This document shows positions 1 through 8,087 of a stretch of DNA of 64,000 bases, in pieces. Under the pieces are notes generated by a model, which worked only from the letters and a program-made list of their open reading frames with translations, did not search any database and was not told the DNA's origin. This DNA is from Segatella copri (lineage in GTDB: Bacteria > Bacteroidota > Bacteroidia > Bacteroidales > Bacteroidaceae). Position 1 is the first letter of the stretch; each line of letters opens with the position of its first letter. Both the position numbers and the translations under genes were made by a program. The stretch spans positions 526,001-590,000 of the forward strand of contig NZ_CP137557.1 in NCBI RefSeq assembly GCF_019249655.2. Direction: 5' to 3'.

Positions 1-39
1 CATCTTGTTGGCTATTGTCTTCTCTTATAATTTCTTTTG

Positions 40-326
40 ATGAAGAAAATCAAGCTTTATGACTACCAGCAGAAGATGCTGGAAGACATTATCAACGTGC
101 TGACTTCCGATGCTACCAGTACATTCTATAATGAGAATGGTAAGAAGGAGAGGGTAGGCAGTTCGGTGATGGTGCAGATGCCGACGACTGTCCTGACGTA
201 GAGTTTATCAAGATGGCCCGTCCTACGCTGTCGCTAGCCAAGTATCTGCAGATGGTGGGGCGTGGGTTGCGCATCAACCATGAGAACAAGGATAAGGTGT
301 GCATGATTATCGACAATGTGGGTTGA
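40..326 (+). pseudogene. Remnant of a DEAD/DEAH-box helicase, internally deleted
   Basis: An ATG at 40 opens a 53-codon frame beginning MKKIKLYDYQQKMLEDI, typical of the N-terminus of an SF2 helicase, and it stops at 199-201. A second frame, offset by one base, reads through to the TGA at 324-326. It carries CPDVEFIKMARPT followed by SLAKYLQMVGRGLRINHENK, which matches the motif V/VI region (QMVGRGLR). Walker A, the DEAD box and everything between are missing. The two ends of a helicase gene have therefore been joined by a large deletion with a frameshift. Function is lost; the identification rests on motif VI and the N-terminal Q-motif-like sequence. Confidence 0.75.
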
Positions 327-436
327 AGTAAAAGGTAATGATGGTTACTGCTGAACCATAGAATTGTAACGGCTATGAAAATATAAAGATGAAACGCAAG
401 AAACCTGTTGGATCCAGTCTCTTGCGTTTTCCTCGC

Positions 437-910
437 CTATCCTTTTCTTCCGAAGTCGGCTGGAATCTCGCCCCATTTCTTCGTATCCCATTTAAAGATA
501 GGCACGGTGACGGGGTGGGTGCGGAGCCAATTCTCGGCACGGGCGATGACCTGATAGAGCTGCTCGGTTTGAGGAGTGCGTTCCAGCTTGGTCTTGCATT
601 GCTTCTTGTTTACCCAGAGCTGGGCATTCACGCTGTCGCTATAGATTACCTTGTCGGTGATGCCTCGTTGGGCCATCAGGGCTAGGGCGTGGACGATGGC
701 AAGGAACTCGCCGATGTTGTTGGTGCCGTGAATGGGACCATAGTGGAAAACCTGCTCACCAGTCTGGAGATCAATGCATTGGTATTCCATCGGACCCGGA
801 TTGCCGGAACAAGCAGCATCCACAGCCCAGGCATTCGCCTTTACCTCGTTGGGCAAAGGCAACACGGTATCGTTTCTCCATGAAGGAGGATTTACGGGCA
901 TCTTATTCAT
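437..910 (-). CDS. rnhA: RNase HI-family protein
   Basis: 157 residues, about the length of a single-domain RNase HI, an enzyme that cuts the RNA strand of RNA-DNA hybrids. The four acidic catalytic positions can be seen: D31 in VDAACSGNPG, E68 in NNIGEFLAI, D92 in YSDSVNA and D152 in IPADFGRK. There is no N-terminal hybrid-binding (viroplasmin-like) domain. The first about 25 residues are extra and lack a signal peptide, so the protein should be cytoplasmic. It lies 152 bp downstream of argS on the same strand, beyond a terminator, so it is probably transcribed separately. The family is secure; in vivo substrate is not shown. Confidence 0.88.
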   Translation of the reverse strand: MNKMPVNPPSWRNDTVLPLPNEVKANAWAVDAACSGNPGPMEYQCIDLQTGEQVFHYGPIHGTNNIGEFLAIVHALALMAQRGITDKVIYSDSVNAQLWVNKKQCKTKLERTPQTEQLYQVIARAENWLRTHPVTVPIFKWDTKKWGEIPADFGRKG

Positions 911-972
911 TTTTTTATTCTTTTATTTCCTGTTGATTATTGTTTTAGAATCCTATCCTCTATAAAAACGAA

Positions 973-1010
973 ATGAGCAATCCCCAGAGTCTGGCTCTGG
1001 GGGTGCTCAT
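973..1010 (-). terminator. Rho-independent terminator of argS
   Basis: A hairpin with arms ATGAGCA..CCCCAGAG and CTCTGGGG..TGCTCAT. Read on the minus strand it is followed by TTTCGTTTTT. It lies between the argS stop and the start of the RNase H gene. Confidence 0.8.
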
Positions 1011-1062
1011 TATTTGTCAATAGTCAATATTCAATTGTAGGTTATTATATCTTATGTAAATA

Positions 1063-2883
1063 TTACATTCTTTCTGGAACCTCGATGCCGAGCAGAGCCA
1101 TACCGTTCTTCAGAATCTTGGCAACATTGGCTGCCAGAACCAGACGGGTGGTCTTCTCTGCCTCGCTCTCAGCATTCAGAATGCTGTAGTCGTGGTAGAA
1201 CTGGTTGAACTCCTTGGTCAGCTCGTAGCAGTAGTTGGCAATGCCGCCTGGGTTGTAGTTGTTGCCGGCATCGGCTACGGCTACTGCGAAGTCGTTCATC
1301 TTCTGGATGAGGTCGATCTCCTTCTCGTTGATAGGAGCATCTGCGCCCAACTCTGCAGGAATCTCGATGCCCTCGGCTGCTGCCTTGCGCATGATGCTGC
1401 GGATACGAGCGTAGGTGTATTGGATGAAAGGACCTGTGTTGCCGTTGAAGTCGATACTCTCCTCTGGGTTGAAGAGCATATTCTTGCGGGCATCTACCTT
1501 GAGGATGAAGTACTTCAACGCTCCGAGACCCACGATGCGTGAAATCTCCTGGCGCTCTTCCTCGCTCATGTCCTTGAACTTGCCAAGCTCATCGCTTGTC
1601 TGTCGGGCATCCTTGATCATCTCTGCCATCAGGTCATCTGCATCTACTACGGTTCCCTCGCGGCTCTTCATCTTACCGTTAGGCAGCTCTACCATTCCGT
1701 AAGAGAAGTGAACCAAGTCCTTACCCCACTTGAAGCCGAGGCGGTCGAGCAGGATAGAGAGCACCTGGAAGTGGTAGTTCTGCTCGTTACCTACTACGTA
1801 AATCATCTTGTCGATAGGGAAGTCCTTGAAGCGGAGGTCGGCAGTACCGATGTCCTGAGTCATATAGACAGAGGTGCCGTCAGAACGGAGCAGAAGCTTC
1901 TGGTCGAGACCCTCGTTGGTGAGGTCTGCCCATACAGAGTTGTCGTCCTTGCGGAAGAAGAGACCTTTTTCCAATCCTTCTTCTACCTTCTTCTTACCTT
2001 CGAGGTAAGTGTTTGACTCATAATATATCTTGTCGAAACCTACACCCATCATCTTGTAGGTCTCGTCGAAGCCTGCGTAAACCCAGCTGTTCATCTTCTG
2101 CCAGAGAGCACGAACCTCAGGGTCGTTGTTCTCCCACTTCACGAGCATTTCGTGAGCCTCCTTGATCAATGGAGCCTCTGCCTTTGCTTTCTCTGTGGCA
2201 GCTTCTTCTTCCATGCCCTCCTTCATGTACTGCGCCTTGAGCTCTGCGATTTCCTCACGATAGTGCTTGTCGAAGGCTACATAGTAGTCGCCGATGAGGT
2301 GGTCGCCCTTCTTGCCGGAAGTTTCAGGAGTTTCACCATTGCCCCACTTGAGCCAAGCGAGCATTGACTTACAGATGTGGATACCACGGTCGTTAACGAT
2401 GTTTGTCTTGATTACCTTGTTGCCGTTGGCCTCCATAATCTGGGCCAATGACCAACCGAGCAGGTTGTTGCGCACGTGACCGAGGTGGAGAGGCTTGTTG
2501 GTGTTAGGAGAAGAGTACTCGATCATGACGAGTGGACTATTCTCAGTAACAGGCTTCTCACCGAACTTAGGGTCAGCGTTGATGGTGTTCAGGAGTCCTA
2601 CCCAAGCGGCAGGAGCGATAGAAAGGTTGAGGAAACCCTTCACCACATTGAAGTCTGCGATGACGTTGGCGCAGTTCTTCTTCAAGTACTCACCGATTTC
2701 CTGAGCAGTATCCTCAGGCTTTTTCTTTGACATCTTGAGGAATGGGAATACGACGAGGGTAAGGTTACCTTCGAAATTACTCTTGGTCTTCTGCAGGGCT
2801 ACCATCTTTTCAGATACGTCCTGACCATAAAGCTCCTTCACCGCCGCGATGACTGAGCTGATGATTTCGTTTTCTATCTTCAT
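1063..2883 (-). CDS. argS: Arginyl-tRNA synthetase
   Basis: 606 residues, full length for class Ia ArgRS, which charges tRNA-Arg with arginine in the cytoplasm. The HIGH motif is HLGH within SSPNTNKPLHLGHVRNN (near residue 130). The KMSKS counterpart is KMKSREG (near residue 404), the shortened form usual in ArgRS. The N-terminal Add1-type tRNA-binding domain and the C-terminal DALR-type anticodon-binding domain ending in GIEVPERM fit the family. The start ATG at 2883 has a promoter about 130 bp upstream (3015-3046). A terminator follows at 973-1010, so it is probably monocistronic. Confidence 0.98.
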   Translation of the reverse strand: MKIENEIISSVIAAVKELYGQDVSEKMVALQKTKSNFEGNLTLVVFPFLKMSKKKPEDTAQEIGEYLKKNCANVIADFNVVKGFLNLSIAPAAWVGLLNTINADPKFGEKPVTENSPLVMIEYSSPNTNKPLHLGHVRNNLLGWSLAQIMEANGNKVIKTNIVNDRGIHICKSMLAWLKWGNGETPETSGKKGDHLIGDYYVAFDKHYREEIAELKAQYMKEGMEEEAATEKAKAEAPLIKEAHEMLVKWENNDPEVRALWQKMNSWVYAGFDETYKMMGVGFDKIYYESNTYLEGKKKVEEGLEKGLFFRKDDNSVWADLTNEGLDQKLLLRSDGTSVYMTQDIGTADLRFKDFPIDKMIYVVGNEQNYHFQVLSILLDRLGFKWGKDLVHFSYGMVELPNGKMKSREGTVVDADDLMAEMIKDARQTSDELGKFKDMSEEERQEISRIVGLGALKYFILKVDARKNMLFNPEESIDFNGNTGPFIQYTYARIRSIMRKAAAEGIEIPAELGADAPINEKEIDLIQKMNDFAVAVADAGNNYNPGGIANYCYELTKEFNQFYHDYSILNAESEAEKTTRLVLAANVAKILKNGMALLGIEVPERM

Positions 2884-2932
2884 TATTTAAATATCTATTT
2901 TTACCGGTAAAAATTCCTTTTTGTCTCTATTT

Positions 2933-2973
2933 TGCTGAAGCTTTGCAAACTTTTTATTCTGCTGAAGCTTTGC
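2933..2973. repeat. Two direct copies of TGCTGAAGCTTTGC in the argS leader
   Basis: The 14-bp sequence TGCTGAAGCTTTGC occurs at 2933-2946 and again at 2960-2973, 27 bp apart. Both copies lie in the predicted 5' untranslated region of argS. Role unknown. Confidence 0.7.
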
Positions 2974-3014
2974 GAAAGAGGGATTTGCAAGTTCCCTCCT
3001 CCTCTTTGCGGTTG

Positions 3015-3046
3015 CAAATTTACAAATAAAAATTGAATTAGGCAAA
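3015..3046 (-). promoter_or_regulatory. Promoter of argS
   Basis: On the minus strand, TTTG (3046-3043), a 20-bp spacer and TAAATTTG (3022-3015) match the Bacteroidota consensus TTTG-N19..21-TAnnTTTG. Confidence 0.7.
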
Positions 3047-3052
3047 GAAAAG

Positions 3053-3084
3053 TTTGCATATTCTTGTTTTTTTTATTACTTTTG
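3053..3084 (+). promoter_or_regulatory. Promoter of the PL11 lyase gene
   Basis: TTTG at 3053-3056, a 20-bp spacer and TACTTTTG at 3077-3084 match the Bacteroidota consensus. It is divergent from and only a few bp away from the argS promoter. The predicted leader is about 145 nt and AT-rich. Confidence 0.75.
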
Positions 3085-3233
3085 CAACAAAAATGAAGAC
3101 TAAAGCCTCTTTTATCTTGTTTTCCACCCAGAATAGAGAAATCTGTGGCGGATTCAATTAAACAAAGAGAGAATAATCTTAAGAACAATTAAACTCAGAA
3201 ACAATAAACTTAGGAACAAATAAACTAAAGAAC

Positions 3234-5852
3234 ATGAAATTGCATTTTTTGTTGGCTGCTTTATTAGTGGCAAATTCCTTCTCTGCTTCAGCTCAGCAGG
3301 TAAAGGAAAAGTTGAATCGTGCACCCGTGGCTGTCAAGACCAGCCAGGGTATTCTGGTTTCCTGGCGTTCGCTTACCTCTGATGCCAAGAATCTGGCCTT
3401 CGATGTGTATCGCAATGGCAAGAAGGTGGCTTCTGCCGTTTCGGATGTAACCAGCTATCTGGATGCCAACGGCAAGCCGGGCGATACGTATCGCATCGTG
3501 TCTTCGGCAGGTGAAACGAGCGAGGCCATTGCCTGGAACAGCATGTTTACCACCTTCGATGTGAAGCGCCCTGCCAGCATCAAGAGTGGAAACACCACCG
3601 GAAGATACCGCCCGGACGACATGGCGGTGGGCGACCTGGATGGCGACGGCAACTATGAACTGATTCTGAAATGGATGCCTGACAACCAGCGTGACAGCGG
3701 AAAGGACGGCTATGCTTCACCGGTCATCATCAGCGCCTATCGCATGGATGGCACTCCGCTGTGGGAGAAGAACATCAACCTGGGACTCAACGTCCGTTCG
3801 GGCAACCATACCACGCAGATGGTGGTCTATGATTTCGATGGCGACGGAAAGGCTGAGCTGATCTGCAAGACGGCCAATGGTTCTACCGATGGCAAGGGCA
3901 GGTTTGTAACCGAGGCTGGCGATGCCAATATCCAGGCGGTGGATAATGCCAAGACCTATCTTAACAGCAAGGGTAGAGTAACCGGCGGCGAGGAATTCCT
4001 TACCGTATTCAAGGGTGAAACGGGCGAGGCGATGCACACCATCTGGTATTCGCCAAGCCGTTCGGGAGAAGACTTCCCTTCTTCGGCTACAGACAATTCC
4101 AGTTTCTTCGGCGATAGCAACTGCAATCGTTCGGAGCGTTTCAATGCCTGTGCCGCTTATCTGGACGGCATGGACAAGTTGCCATCGGCTGTGTTCCAGC
4201 GTGGATATTACAAGAACTGCTTCCTGTGGGCTGTGGATTGGAACGGAAAGGAACTTTCTACCCGCTGGCTTCATAAGGGCCTGAGCAATAAGTGGGAAGT
4301 GGTGGATGCCAAGGGGCAGGTGCTCAGTTCGGGAACGGGAAATTCCAGTTTCGGACAGGGGGTACACGGCATTTCCGTGGGCGATGTGAACAACGATGGC
4401 TTTGATGATATCTGTATTGGTGCGGCTACCATCGGGCATGATGGTAAGTTGCTCTGTGCCACGGGAAAGGGTCATGGCGATGCCATCCATCTGACCGATC
4501 TTTGTCCCGACCGTCCTGGTCTGGAGGTGATGATGCCTCACGAGGAAAAAGCGGGCGGTTATGGCTGGGATGTACACGATGCCACCACCGGAGAATTCCT
4601 TTGCGTTGCTACGGGCGATAGAGACAACGGACGCGGACTGGCGGCAGATTTCGTGCCTGCCAACAGAGGATTCGAGTTCTGGTCGAGCACGGATGCTGAT
4701 GTGCGCGATTGTGCCACCGGCAATACGGTGATTGCCAGCAAAAAACCTGATGCCAATTTCAGAATCTATTGGACGGGCGATCCGTACGACCAGACTTTCG
4801 ATGGCCGATACAGTACCACAACGGGTGGTTATTCTCCACGCATCCAAAACTATAATACGGCAAGAAAGAGCATCGTCACCTTCCAGAACTTCTATGAATA
4901 TGGAAATCCATCGGCATGCAATTCTACCAAGGCTACTCCATGCCTGCAGGCTGACCTGCTGGGCGACTGGCGCGAGGAGCTGATTATGTTCCAGCATGAG
5001 GACGATTATACTTCGCCAACTTGCAAGATCATGATTTTCTCTACTCCGGAGCCTACTAAATATAAGGTGCCTTGCCTGATGGAAGACCATGTTTATCGTA
5101 TGGGCGTAGTATGGCAGAACTCATCTTACAACCAGCCGCCTCATCTGGGTTTTTATCTGCCGGATTACCTGGGGGTAGATGGAAAAACCTACGTTACCCA
5201 GACCGTGAGCCATGCTCCTGAAAAGGTGGCTGTAGAGAAGCCTACCAATGGTATGGAAGAGATGAAGGCTCCAGCCGAAGACAAGGCAATCATCAAGGGT
5301 ACCTGCTATACGGCAGGCGAGAAGGGTGAGATAACTGCCTCTTCATCTAATGGTTACATCAAGATGAGAACCAACAACAATGGTGAAACCATCACCTTCT
5401 CCGTAAATGCCGGTTATCGCATCACGGGCATCAATGTGGAGGGTTACAGCAACAATACCTCTACCACAGCCGACCGCTCTATCTATCTTACGGGCGTTTA
5501 TGTGGATGGAAGCGAAAGCTCTATCTTGGCAAATCAGGTAACTTTGCCTGGTGGTACCGCCGGCCAGAGCCCTGTAACCATCGACCTTAAGGATTTTGCT
5601 GCAACCCAGAGCATCAAGTTAGCGTTCGACAACTCTAACATCACGAGCGGCGATGTGGATGCCAAGGGTAAGAACAAGCAGATATTTGCCAGAGTAACCT
5701 TTACCTACGAGCAGATAACCAACGGAATCAGGGTGGTTCACACAGCCGTGGTGAAGGATGGCAAGATTTACAACATGCTGGGTCAGCAGGTGGAGCAGAT
5801 GAAGGCAGGTCAGATGTATATCTGTAATGGCAAGAAGTTTATCGCCAGATAA
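3234..5852 (+). CDS. Secreted rhamnogalacturonan lyase, polysaccharide lyase family 11
   Basis: 872 residues. A signal peptide (about 1-20, MKLHFLLAALL...SASA) leads into a PL11-type domain (about 25-640) with the opening QQVKEKLNRAPVAVKTSQG, FN3-like strands and repeated Asp-rich loops such as DLDGDGNYE, DFDGDGKAE and DVNNDGFDD, which resemble calcium-binding blades of the seven-bladed propeller. Known PL11 enzymes cleave the rhamnose-galacturonate backbone of pectic rhamnogalacturonan I by beta-elimination. Residues about 670-820 form a beta-rich, possibly carbohydrate-binding module. The C-terminus (KIYNMLGQQVE...GKKFIAR) resembles short C-terminal domains of Prevotella secreted enzymes. 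No susC/susD pair is adjacent, so it stands outside a classical polysaccharide-utilisation locus. Endo versus exo action cannot be told from sequence. Confidence 0.93.
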   Translation: MKLHFLLAALLVANSFSASAQQVKEKLNRAPVAVKTSQGILVSWRSLTSDAKNLAFDVYRNGKKVASAVSDVTSYLDANGKPGDTYRIVSSAGETSEAIAWNSMFTTFDVKRPASIKSGNTTGRYRPDDMAVGDLDGDGNYELILKWMPDNQRDSGKDGYASPVIISAYRMDGTPLWEKNINLGLNVRSGNHTTQMVVYDFDGDGKAELICKTANGSTDGKGRFVTEAGDANIQAVDNAKTYLNSKGRVTGGEEFLTVFKGETGEAMHTIWYSPSRSGEDFPSSATDNSSFFGDSNCNRSERFNACAAYLDGMDKLPSAVFQRGYYKNCFLWAVDWNGKELSTRWLHKGLSNKWEVVDAKGQVLSSGTGNSSFGQGVHGISVGDVNNDGFDDICIGAATIGHDGKLLCATGKGHGDAIHLTDLCPDRPGLEVMMPHEEKAGGYGWDVHDATTGEFLCVATGDRDNGRGLAADFVPANRGFEFWSSTDADVRDCATGNTVIASKKPDANFRIYWTGDPYDQTFDGRYSTTTGGYSPRIQNYNTARKSIVTFQNFYEYGNPSACNSTKATPCLQADLLGDWREELIMFQHEDDYTSPTCKIMIFSTPEPTKYKVPCLMEDHVYRMGVVWQNSSYNQPPHLGFYLPDYLGVDGKTYVTQTVSHAPEKVAVEKPTNGMEEMKAPAEDKAIIKGTCYTAGEKGEITASSSNGYIKMRTNNNGETITFSVNAGYRITGINVEGYSNNTSTTADRSIYLTGVYVDGSESSILANQVTLPGGTAGQSPVTIDLKDFAATQSIKLAFDNSNITSGDVDAKGKNKQIFARVTFTYEQITNGIRVVHTAVVKDGKIYNMLGQQVEQMKAGQMYICNGKKFIAR

Positions 5853-5928
5853 ACACGATAAAAGGATTCTGCATAAATAGGATCCAGTATCGAAATATGA
5901 TCCAATATCCAAGCAGGATTCTCTATAC

Positions 5929-5979
5929 AAAAAGGAGCAAAGACGAATCGGTAAAACCGGTAAGTCTTTGCTCCTTTTT
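5929..5979 (+). terminator. Terminator after the PL11 lyase gene
   Basis: A perfect 16-bp stem, AAAAAGGAGCAAAGAC (5929-5944) with GTCTTTGCTCCTTTTT (5964-5979), ending in a T run. The loop contains a smaller CGGT/ACCG stem. Confidence 0.85.
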
Positions 5980-6055
5980 CTATACTTAAAGATGGATATT
6001 ACCCTTGTTTATAGATGGATATTACTTTTGTAATTTACAATCCTTGGCATGTAAT

Positions 6056-6247
6056 TTATCCTTCGAGTATGATTTCAGCCACGTCTTCTGGTGAATTCCA
6101 AAGGATTCCATCCTGCAGTTCGTCATCGGTAAAACCGTTGAGTGCCTCTTGGGCTTCCTTAGGAGTGATGGCAGGAGTGCCGTCCTCATTCTTTGCGTCG
6201 AGCAGGCATTGTAAGATAGCCGCTCTGTAGTCTTCGATTCTCATCAT
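6056..6247 (-). CDS. Small conserved-looking hypothetical protein
   Basis: 63 residues, acidic and mostly helical (MMRIEDYRAAILQCLLDAK...), with no signal peptide or membrane segment. I do not recognise a family. It is judged real because a consensus promoter (6283-6314) stands 36 bp upstream of its start. The second Met (6244) is an equally good start. Confidence 0.6.
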   Translation of the reverse strand: MMRIEDYRAAILQCLLDAKNEDGTPAITPKEAQEALNGFTDDELQDGILWNSPEDVAEIILEG

Positions 6248-6282
6248 GTATTAATGTTGTTACGTTGTTTATTTTATGATGG

Positions 6283-6314
6283 CAAAGGTACTGCATTTTT
6301 TTGAAAGCACCAAA
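6283..6314 (-). promoter_or_regulatory. Promoter of the 63-residue protein gene
   Basis: On the minus strand, TTTG (6314-6311), a 20-bp spacer and TACCTTTG (6290-6283). Confidence 0.7.
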
Positions 6315-6348
6315 CTTTTTTGTCATTTTTCTTGTGAAAATAGAAATT

Positions 6349-6388
6349 CTGTCCAACAATTAGACGGCGGTGTCTAATTGTTGGACAG
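6349..6388 (+). promoter_or_regulatory. Paired palindromic boxes, likely activator sites for the NtrC-like regulator
   Basis: A perfect inverted repeat with 17-bp arms: CTGTCCAACAATTAGAC (6349-6365) and GTCTAATTGTTGGACAG (6372-6388). Each arm is itself an imperfect palindrome of the form GTCYAAY-N-RTTRGAC. The two box centres (6358 and 6379) are 21 bp apart, two helical turns. They lie about 70-90 bp upstream of the predicted sigma-54 -24 element. The same box recurs at 15236-15250 beside the regulator gene. The arrangement suggests an enhancer bound by that regulator; a terminator-like hairpin is the alternative, but no T run follows. Confidence 0.7.
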
Positions 6389-6442
6389 TTTGTTTAATGA
6401 GAGTTTTTATTTAATGGTTTGATTATCAGGAGAAATGCTGTT

Positions 6443-6459
6443 TTGGCACGGCTCTTGTC
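6443..6459 (+). promoter_or_regulatory. Sigma-54 (-24/-12) promoter of the export operon
   Basis: TTGGCACG-GCTC-TTGTC closely matches the sigma-54 consensus TGGCACG-N4-TTGCW: GG at 6445-6446, ten bases, then GT (consensus GC) at 6457-6458. Transcription would start near 6470, just before the ATGs at 6474 and 6486. An upstream in-frame ATG at 6435 would precede the promoter and is therefore unlikely to be the start. Confidence 0.7.
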
Positions 6460-6473
6460 CTTATTATGCCAAA

Positions 6474-7829
6474 ATGAAGAAGATTATGAAAAGAATAGGA
6501 ATATTGATAGGATGGTTGGTCTGGGCGGCTGGAGTCTCGGCACAGAGCTGGAGCCTTGACGACTGCATGAAATACGCCGTGGAGCACGCCACGGAGGTGA
6601 AGCGGGAGGTGGTAAACGCCCGCCAGCGCAAGCAGGATTACCAGCATGCTGTGGCAGGATTCCTGCCTACCGTTACGGGCGGCGTGCAGGGACAGTACGC
6701 CTGGGGACGAAATATCGACCCGGAAACCAATACTTATAATAATGTAACGACATTCAACAACTACTATCAGCTTTATGCCGAACTGAATGTATTCGACGGT
6801 TTCGCCACCATCAACGCCTTGAAGCAGGCTAAGCTGAGCCGGGATTATTCAGCCACGGCGATGCAGAAGATTCAGGACGACCGTGCCATCGACGTGATGC
6901 AGAAATATGTGGATGCTGCCTATGCTGAGGCAAGCATTCAGATAGCAAGCGAGAAACTGAACGAAAGCAAGCGGATGCTGGCTAAGATGAAGCGTCTGTA
7001 TGAACTGGGTGAGAAGGGACGCCCGGATGTGGTGCAGATGGAATCGCAGGTGGCAGAAGATGAATACAATCTTACGCATCAGGAGAATGTGGCAAAACAG
7101 AGTCTGCTTGCCTTGAAATCGGCGATGAATTTTCCGGTGAATGAAGAGCTGAAAATCCAGATTAAAGAGGAACAGAATTTGAAGTTAACGTCTGATAATA
7201 AAGAGGTTTCTGAATCTGGAGTAAACTACGAAACCGTTTACCAGGGCTTCCAGCATATTTCTCCCGATTTGAAGTCGGCAGAATACGAAGTGGAGCGGGC
7301 ACGGTATGATTACAAGATAGCAAAAGGCAGATTGCTGCCATCACTCTCTCTCGGTGGCGGCATTTCTACCAACTATTATAAGAATCTCTCTCAGAAAGGG
7401 CAATACGATGGGTTTGCCTCGCAGTTTCGCAACAACCAGGGCGAATACCTCGCATTGACCCTTTCCATACCTATTTATAATAGCGACCATTGGCACAGCG
7501 TGAAGAAGGCACGCAACGACTGGCAACTGGCACAGGTGAACCTGGAAGAAATCCGTCGCAAGCTTCACGACCAGATAGCCCAGGCGGTAATGGATGCAGA
7601 GGGTTATGCCAAGGAGTTGCATCAGATGCAGAAGAAGGTAGCCTCTGATTCGCTCGCCTATCACATGTCGAGCCGGAAGTTTGAAGAAGGAATGCTTTCC
7701 ACCTTCGATCTTCATACCGCAGCCCAGACGCTTCTGGAAAGCAGGATCAAGGAACTCCAGATGCAGATGCTGCTCATTATCAAACAAAGGTTAGTTGCTT
7801 ATTATCAGGGAGAAAATTTAATTAAATAA
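6474..7829 (+). CDS. TolC-family outer-membrane efflux protein
   Basis: About 451 residues from ATG 6474, or 447 from ATG 6486. Both put a signal peptide first (KRIGILIGWLVWAAGVSA, cut before QSWSLDDCMKYAVEHA). Two OEP repeats follow, about residues 30-220 and 250-445, with long heptad-rich helices (for example around LNESKRMLAKMKRLYELGEKG). That is the layout of TolC/OprM proteins, which form the trimeric outer-membrane duct of tripartite exporters. It is the first gene of an operon with a membrane-fusion protein, an FtsX-type permease and an ABC ATPase. The start was placed by the sigma-54 promoter at 6443-6459, which overlaps a longer reading from 6435. A 194-bp inverted repeat separates it from the next gene. 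Confidence 0.92.
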   Translation: MKKIMKRIGILIGWLVWAAGVSAQSWSLDDCMKYAVEHATEVKREVVNARQRKQDYQHAVAGFLPTVTGGVQGQYAWGRNIDPETNTYNNVTTFNNYYQLYAELNVFDGFATINALKQAKLSRDYSATAMQKIQDDRAIDVMQKYVDAAYAEASIQIASEKLNESKRMLAKMKRLYELGEKGRPDVVQMESQVAEDEYNLTHQENVAKQSLLALKSAMNFPVNEELKIQIKEEQNLKLTSDNKEVSESGVNYETVYQGFQHISPDLKSAEYEVERARYDYKIAKGRLLPSLSLGGGISTNYYKNLSQKGQYDGFASQFRNNQGEYLALTLSIPIYNSDHWHSVKKARNDWQLAQVNLEEIRRKLHDQIAQAVMDAEGYAKELHQMQKKVASDSLAYHMSSRKFEEGMLSTFDLHTAAQTLLESRIKELQMQMLLIIKQRLVAYYQGENLIK

Positions 7830-7856
7830 CAGAACTTTCGCAAGTGGTTCAGGTAC

Positions 7857-8050
7857 GGGCTGAAGGCCCAAAAGCTCCTAGCCCAGGGTAACACCCTGGG
7901 TATAATAGCAATCAGCAAGGCGCCCTGAAAGGGCAAAAGCTTTGTATATTGCCTGGAATTTTAAAGCTTTTGCCCTTACAGGGCGACAGGCTTGCGGCCA
8001 TGATAACCCAGGGTGTTACCCTGGGCTAGGAGCTTCTGCCCTTTCAGGGC
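7857..8050. repeat. Long nested inverted-repeat element between tolC and the MFP gene
   Basis: An intergenic palindromic element with a perfect 30-bp arm pair (7872-7901 with 8006-8035, key motif AGCCCAGGGTAACACCCTGG). An inner pair matches at about 22 of 24 bases (7921-7944 with 7962-7985, CGCCCTG.AAGGGCAAAAGCTTT). Outer ends GGGCTGAAGGCCC and GCCCTTTCAGGGC pair imperfectly. On either strand it would fold as one large cruciform or RNA hairpin. It has no coding frame of note. It looks like a mobile REP/MITE-like intergenic repeat. It lies inside a transcription unit and could modulate expression between tolC and the downstream genes. Confidence 0.85.
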
Positions 8051-8087
8051 GTGTGGAGTGCTCTTGCAAACTTGAATACATAAAATT

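Noticed and set aside
3717..5090. 457-codon open frame on the minus strand within the PL11 lyase gene
   Set aside because: Shadow frame of a well-supported lyase gene; no motifs, no promoter, no signal peptide.
6435..6473. Upstream start for the TolC-family gene
   Set aside because: This start lies upstream of the transcription start implied by the -24/-12 promoter and would spoil the signal peptide.
7857..8050. CRISPR array or tRNA-like structure
   Set aside because: There are only inverted arms, not spaced direct repeats with unique spacers, and no tRNA anticodon/T-arm pattern.
8051..8066. Second sigma-54 promoter before the adaptor gene (TGGAGTGCTCTTGCA)
   Set aside because: GG to GC spacing is nine bases rather than ten and the -24 sequence is poor; the tolC promoter suffices.
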